A DNA stretch of 64,000 bases from assembly GCA_044226395.1 (NCBI GenBank), contig JBGAHD010000002.1:1054001-1118000 (forward strand), in the 5' to 3' direction. Origin of the DNA: JBGAHD01 sp044226395. Lineage in GTDB: Bacteria > Pseudomonadota > Gammaproteobacteria > Xanthomonadales > Ahniellaceae. Position numbers and translations under genes: made by a program. Each line of letters begins with the position of its first letter. Within the stretch, counting starts at the first letter, position 1. The notes beneath the pieces were generated by a model. The model did not search any database. It saw only the letters and a program-made list of their open reading frames with translations, and was not told the DNA's origin. Positions 60,299-64,000 of this stretch are shown piece after piece.

Positions 60299-61522
60299 AT
60301 GGTGGGCGCCTTGAACGGCCTTCGCGTGCTCGACCTGTCCCGCGTGCTGGCCGGTCCCTGGGCCGGGCAAGTCCTGGCCGACTTCGGCGCCGACGTGATC
60401 AAGGTCGAGCGGCCCGGGCAGGGCGACGACACGCGCGGCTGGGGCCCACCGTGGTCGCGCGACGCGCATGGCGCCGACAGCGACGCGGCCTACTACTTCT
60501 GCGCCAATCGCAACAAGCGCGCGATCGCGATCGATTTCGCGCGGCCCGAGGGCGCCGACCTGGTGCGCGAACTGGCGGCGCGCGCCGATGTATTGATCGA
60601 GAACTTCAAGACCGGCGCGCTCGCGCGCCACGGCCTCGACTACGCCACGCTGGCGCCCACGATGCCGCGCCTGATCTATTGCTCGATCACCGGCTACGGT
60701 CACACGGGGCCTCGCGCGCGCACGCCCGGTTACGACGCCGCGATCCAGGCCATCGGCGGCATGATGAGTCTGACCGGCGAACCCGAGGGCAAGCCCGGCG
60801 CCGGCCCCATGCCCATGGGCGTGGCGGTCACTGACTTGATGACCGGCATGTACGCCGTGTCCGCCGTGCTCGCCGCGCTGCACGCGCGCGAACGCACGGG
60901 CGTGGGTCAACACATCGATCTGGCGCTGTTCGACACGCAAGTGGCGATGCTCGCCAATCAGGCCAGCAATTATTTGATCGGTGGCCAGGTGCCGGGTCGA
61001 CGCGGCACGGCGCATCCCAACATCGTGCCGTATCAGGTGTTCGCCGTCGCCGATGGTCATGTGATGTTGGCCGTGGGCAATGACGCGCAGTTTCAGCGCT
61101 GCATGCGCGCGATGGATCTGCCCGAGCTCGCCGACGATCCACGCTTCACGCGCAACGGTGACCGCGTGCGCGCGCGCGAAACCTTGGTCGCGCTCCTCGC
61201 CAACCGCTTTCGCGCGCGCACCGTCGCCGACTGGGTCGCGCGGCTCGAGGCCGCCGACGTGCCGATCGCGCCGATCAATTCCCTCGCGCAAGTCTTCGAC
61301 GAGCCGCAAGCGCTCGCGCGCGGTCTGCGCGTGCATCAGACGCGCGGCGATGGCGCGCCGGTCGACACGGTCGCCAACCCCGTGCGCTTTTCCGCCACGC
61401 CCGTGCAATACGAACGCGCGCCCCCCGCGCGCGCCGAGCACAGCGACGAGATCGCGCGCGACTGGCTGGCCCTGTCGGCCGAACGGCTTTCGGCGCTGCG
61501 CGCCGCGGGCATCCTCGAATAG
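60299..61522 (+). CDS. CaiB/BaiF-type (class III) CoA-transferase
   Basis: The 407-residue protein has the family III opening LNGLRVLDLSRVLAGPWAGQ, LADFGADVIKVERPGQGDDT, RNKRAIAIDFARPEGADLVR, and catalytic Asp in VAVTDLMTGMYAV. YSITGYGHTGPRARTPGYDA-type sequence and QEVFAVADGHVMLAVGND-like segments follow. It transfers CoA between organic acids; the acid is not predictable. A GGAGGA site is 9 nt from the ATG at 60299, while the ATG at 60293 is too close. It is divergent from the CxxCH pair and 19 bases from the thioesterase. Confidence 0.9.
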   Translation: MVGALNGLRVLDLSRVLAGPWAGQVLADFGADVIKVERPGQGDDTRGWGPPWSRDAHGADSDAAYYFCANRNKRAIAIDFARPEGADLVRELAARADVLIENFKTGALARHGLDYATLAPTMPRLIYCSITGYGHTGPRARTPGYDAAIQAIGGMMSLTGEPEGKPGAGPMPMGVAVTDLMTGMYAVSAVLAALHARERTGVGQHIDLALFDTQVAMLANQASNYLIGGQVPGRRGTAHPNIVPYQVFAVADGHVMLAVGNDAQFQRCMRAMDLPELADDPRFTRNGDRVRARETLVALLANRFRARTVADWVARLEAADVPIAPINSLAQVFDEPQALARGLRVHQTRGDGAPVDTVANPVRFSATPVQYERAPPARAEHSDEIARDWLALSAERLSALRAAGILE

Positions 61523-61541
61523 AACCATCACGGGAGTCGTC

Positions 61542-62057
61542 ATGTCCGGCACGCAACGCGAAGTCGTGTTCCGCTTTCTCACCGAACCCACCGACGTGAA
61601 CTACGGCGGCAAGGTCTTCGGCGGCGCGGTGATGAAATGGATCGACCAGGCTGCTTATGCCTGCGCGGTCGGCTGGTCGGGACGCTATTGCGTGACGGTC
61701 TACGTCGGCGGCATCCAGTTCGAGCACCCGATCAATATCGGAAACATGGTCGAGGTGCGCGCGCGCATTCTGCACACGGGCACCACCAGCATGCACATCG
61801 GCATCGACGTGCAGGCGCGCGATCCGCGCGAAGGCGAGTACCGTCGCACCACGCAATGCATCATCGTCTTCGTCGGCGTCGACGACGCGGGCAAGCCCGC
61901 GCCCGTGCCCGCGTTCACGCCCAGCACCGAGGAAGAACGCGAACTGCAAGCCTACGCGCTGCGCTTCATGAGCCTGCGTCAGTCGATCGAGGCCGAGCGC
62001 CGCGCCTTCCACGAAAAATTCGACAGCATGCAGCAGCGCGAGCCCGGCAAGGGCTAG
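61542..62057 (+). CDS. Hotdog-fold acyl-CoA thioesterase (YciA/BFIT-like)
   Basis: The 171-residue protein shows the hotdog signature VNYGGKVFGGAVMKWIDQAA, then FEHPINIGNMVEVRARILHT and GIDVQARDPREGEYRRTTQC. These are typical of acyl-CoA hydrolases that release free CoA from medium- or long-chain acyl-CoA. A GGGAG site precedes the ATG. Pairing with the CaiB-type transferase suggests an acyl-CoA salvage or side-chain pathway. It ends MQQREPGKG. Confidence 0.9.
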   Translation: MSGTQREVVFRFLTEPTDVNYGGKVFGGAVMKWIDQAAYACAVGWSGRYCVTVYVGGIQFEHPINIGNMVEVRARILHTGTTSMHIGIDVQARDPREGEYRRTTQCIIVFVGVDDAGKPAPVPAFTPSTEEERELQAYALRFMSLRQSIEAERRAFHEKFDSMQQREPGKG

Positions 62058-62143
62058 CGTCGCGCGGCGCGCGTGTCCCAGCGCGCGCCACGATCACGTC
62101 CCTGGAAGGGCGTCATGCGACGCAGCTTCCGATGGAGAATTCC

Positions 62144-63907
62144 GTGATCGCCTCGAACTCGATTCACCGCTCGCGCGCTTGGCGCGCGGCGGCCTTATTG
62201 TGCTTTATCGTCGTCGGCGCGAACGCGCCCTCCGCCCGAGCCGGCGGCGCTGACGTCATCACCGTCGGCATTTCGGGCCTGGGCAACAACTGCACGGTGC
62301 CCACGATTCAGGCCGCGATCGACGAAGCGCGTCGCCGCGGCGGCCCGCAGGACATCTGGGTCACGCGCGATGTCGCCGACGGCGTGTGGACCAATCAACG
62401 CCTGACGATCACCAACCAGGACGTGACCATCCAGGGCGGCTTCGACGATTGCTTCGACGTCACGCCTTCAGACTACACCTACCTTTCCGGCCAGGGCGGC
62501 TCGGCCGCGCCGGTGCTGAAAATTCGCGGCAGTGGCGTGGTGAACCTGCGCGGCATCGCCATCGTGCAAGGCGACGCGAGCGGCAGCGGCGATGCCGGTG
62601 GCATCGACTATCAAGGCCGCGGCGTCCTGACGCTCGGCAATGTCCGCGTCGAAGGCAACAGCGGCAGCGGCCACGACACGGGCGGCATCGACTTCGAAGG
62701 CTCCGGCGGCCCGGCGTTTCTCGATCTGCTCGACGACGTCGCCATCGTCGCCAACGCGCGCATTGGCCTGCGCGTCAGCGGCTCGGCCACCTTGACCATG
62801 CATGGCGAGCGCAACTTCGTGTGGTTGAACGAACAAGCGGGCTTGTACGTCGCCTATCCCGCGACCGCCAGCATCAGCGCGCCGAGCTTCGACGAGCGCG
62901 GCGTGTTCTACCAAAACGGCGGACCCGGCATCGCCGCCGGCACGGTGGGCAGCGGCACGGGCGACGCGTTCGTGCGCGTGTACGCGCGCGATCCCGCGCG
63001 TCCGCCCGCGATCGTCGGCAACCTCGGACCCGCGATCGTGGTCAACTCGCTCGACGACACCACCACCACCATGACCGTGTGCGCGCGGAACATCCGTATC
63101 GCCGACAACGTGGTGAGCTTGAACAGCTTGCCGGGCAATGACGGCAATCTGATCTCGGCCGAAGGCGCCGGCGCCTTCGTGCGCTGGAACACGGACTGCG
63201 ATCTGCCACCCGAAGCCAATGTCACCTGCCCGCCGCAAGGCCAGACGCTCTGCAACGTGGTGCATGGCAATGTGGTCAGCAACGGCCGCGCCTTGTTCGG
63301 CGCCACGCGCGGTGGCCGCATCGAACTCGCGCGGCTGCGCGTGACCGGCAACACCACCCCCGCGCTCATCCAGACCACGCAACTGGCCGACGAGCCGAAC
63401 TCGAGCATCACCGCGCGCAACAGCCTGTTCGACAACAACGACGTGCGCACGATCATGGTCAACGTCAACAGCCGTGGCCTGTTCACCGCCGACAATCTCA
63501 CTTTCGCCGCCAATACCGGTGACTTTGTCAGCTTGCGCAGCAATGGCCCGACCTTTTTCTCGCTCACCGCGAGCATCGTCGATCAGACTCAGCCCTTCCT
63601 GGGCGAAGGCGGCAATCCAATCCTGACCCAGATCGTCGACGTGATGACGCCCGATCTCACCGGCGTACGCGCGGGCCATCGGGTGTTGAACGCGCGACCG
63701 ACCTACTTGCCGGGCAGCCATGCCTTGGCGCCGAACTCGCCGGGCATCGACGTCGCCGCGCCCTTGGGCGGGGTCGACATCGACGGCCGCGCGCGCGAAG
63801 TCGATGACCCCGCCGTGCCCAACGCCGAGGGGCCGCGCGATCTCGGCGCCTATGAATCGCAGACCGTGGGCAGTGTCGATCCGATGTTCAAGAACGGCTT
63901 CGAGTGA
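62144..63907 (+). CDS. Secreted beta-helix (choice-of-anchor Q-like) protein with C-terminal MFKNGFE tag
   Basis: GTG at 62144 has a TGGAG site 6 nt upstream and gives 587 residues; ATG at 62132 lacks a ribosome site. A signal peptide ends near PSARAGG. The body is a parallel beta-helix: TIQAAIDEARRRGGPQDIWV, LTITNQDVTIQGGFDDCFD, ITARNSLFDNNDVRTIMVN and FTADNLTFAANTGDFVSLR. It ends with PNSPGIDVAAPLGGVDIDGR and PRDLGAYESQTV, the C-terminal pattern of choice-of-anchor Q proteins, then MFKNGFE. The same end motif occurs on the beta-helix protein at 1963-3324. The ligand is unknown. Confidence 0.82.
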   Translation: MIASNSIHRSRAWRAAALLCFIVVGANAPSARAGGADVITVGISGLGNNCTVPTIQAAIDEARRRGGPQDIWVTRDVADGVWTNQRLTITNQDVTIQGGFDDCFDVTPSDYTYLSGQGGSAAPVLKIRGSGVVNLRGIAIVQGDASGSGDAGGIDYQGRGVLTLGNVRVEGNSGSGHDTGGIDFEGSGGPAFLDLLDDVAIVANARIGLRVSGSATLTMHGERNFVWLNEQAGLYVAYPATASISAPSFDERGVFYQNGGPGIAAGTVGSGTGDAFVRVYARDPARPPAIVGNLGPAIVVNSLDDTTTTMTVCARNIRIADNVVSLNSLPGNDGNLISAEGAGAFVRWNTDCDLPPEANVTCPPQGQTLCNVVHGNVVSNGRALFGATRGGRIELARLRVTGNTTPALIQTTQLADEPNSSITARNSLFDNNDVRTIMVNVNSRGLFTADNLTFAANTGDFVSLRSNGPTFFSLTASIVDQTQPFLGEGGNPILTQIVDVMTPDLTGVRAGHRVLNARPTYLPGSHALAPNSPGIDVAAPLGGVDIDGRAREVDDPAVPNAEGPRDLGAYESQTVGSVDPMFKNGFE

Positions 63908-64000
63908 GGCCGCGATGCGCCGCGCCACGCGAAGCCCGCGATCAGCGCGTGACCAGCGCTTCGTCGCGCGACGGACAACGCGTGGCGTTGGCGCGCGTCA

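Noticed and set aside
62468..63928. 486-residue minus-strand frame opposite the last beta-helix gene
   Set aside because: Antisense shadow of a real gene with signal peptide and C-terminal tag.
63942..64000. Possible 3' end of a minus-strand gene, closing with TGA at 63944-63942
   Set aside because: Only about 19 codons are visible, too short to support a call.

Overview
The window is a chromosomal segment of a high-GC gammaproteobacterium, most likely in the Lysobacterales (Xanthomonadales), perhaps near the Rhodanobacteraceae. The basis is an Ax21-type outer-membrane protein, an oleABCD olefin cluster with every OleA catalytic residue, secB-gpsA, ubiJ-ubiB, a LysR gene divergent from aceB-aceA, and several secreted proteins ending in F-x-[ND]-G-F-E. 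Genus cannot be fixed from the sequence. I saw no transposase, phage gene, CRISPR array, rRNA or tRNA, so this reads as core and lineage-specific chromosome rather than an island.

Layout. 0-15 kb: a truncated GlxA-type regulator, ompW with an FNR/ANR-type box, a secreted beta-helix protein, an EamA exporter, a DUF2541 protein, a MerR regulator with its operator, a PadR/HAAS-sensor operon, envelope proteins, a renal-type dipeptidase, an ArsR/methyltransferase operon and an orphan ADOP-type permease. 15-25 kb: a large choice-of-anchor B surface protein, a PHB-depolymerase-like esterase, a helical-repeat protein, aceE and a secreted M12-type metalloprotease. 25-31 kb: uspA, secB-gpsA, proB-proA, the Ax21-like barrel and trmL. 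31-37 kb: small exported proteins, an SDR, an M16 peptidase and a DUF4156 lipoprotein. 37-45 kb: a secreted alpha/beta hydrolase and oleAB-oleCD, split by two opposing paralogous membrane-protein genes. 45-50 kb: ubiJ-ubiB-truC, arfB-acyltransferase, and a BCP peroxiredoxin fused to a histone-H1-like lysine/alanine tail. 50-55 kb: a LysR regulator and the glyoxylate bypass (aceB, aceA). 55-60 kb: a DUF1800/DUF1501 export pair facing two CxxCH proteins. 60-64 kb: a CaiB-type CoA-transferase, an acyl-CoA thioesterase and another tagged beta-helix protein.

How the genes work together. aceE, aceB and aceA route pyruvate and acetyl-CoA. oleABCD condenses two fatty acyl chains and converts the product to a long-chain alkene. 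ubiJ and ubiB serve ubiquinone synthesis. proB and proA are the first two steps of proline synthesis. A large share of the rest is envelope or secreted protein. Four of these, with unrelated folds, share the C-terminal [VM]-F-x-[ND]-G-F-E tag, and two of them belong to families known for exchangeable C-terminal anchors. That makes the tag the best candidate here for an undescribed sorting signal. A second theme is promoters whose -10 element lies 6-7 nt before the start codon, implying leaderless mRNAs. Convergent gene ends are commonly marked by long perfect GC hairpins.
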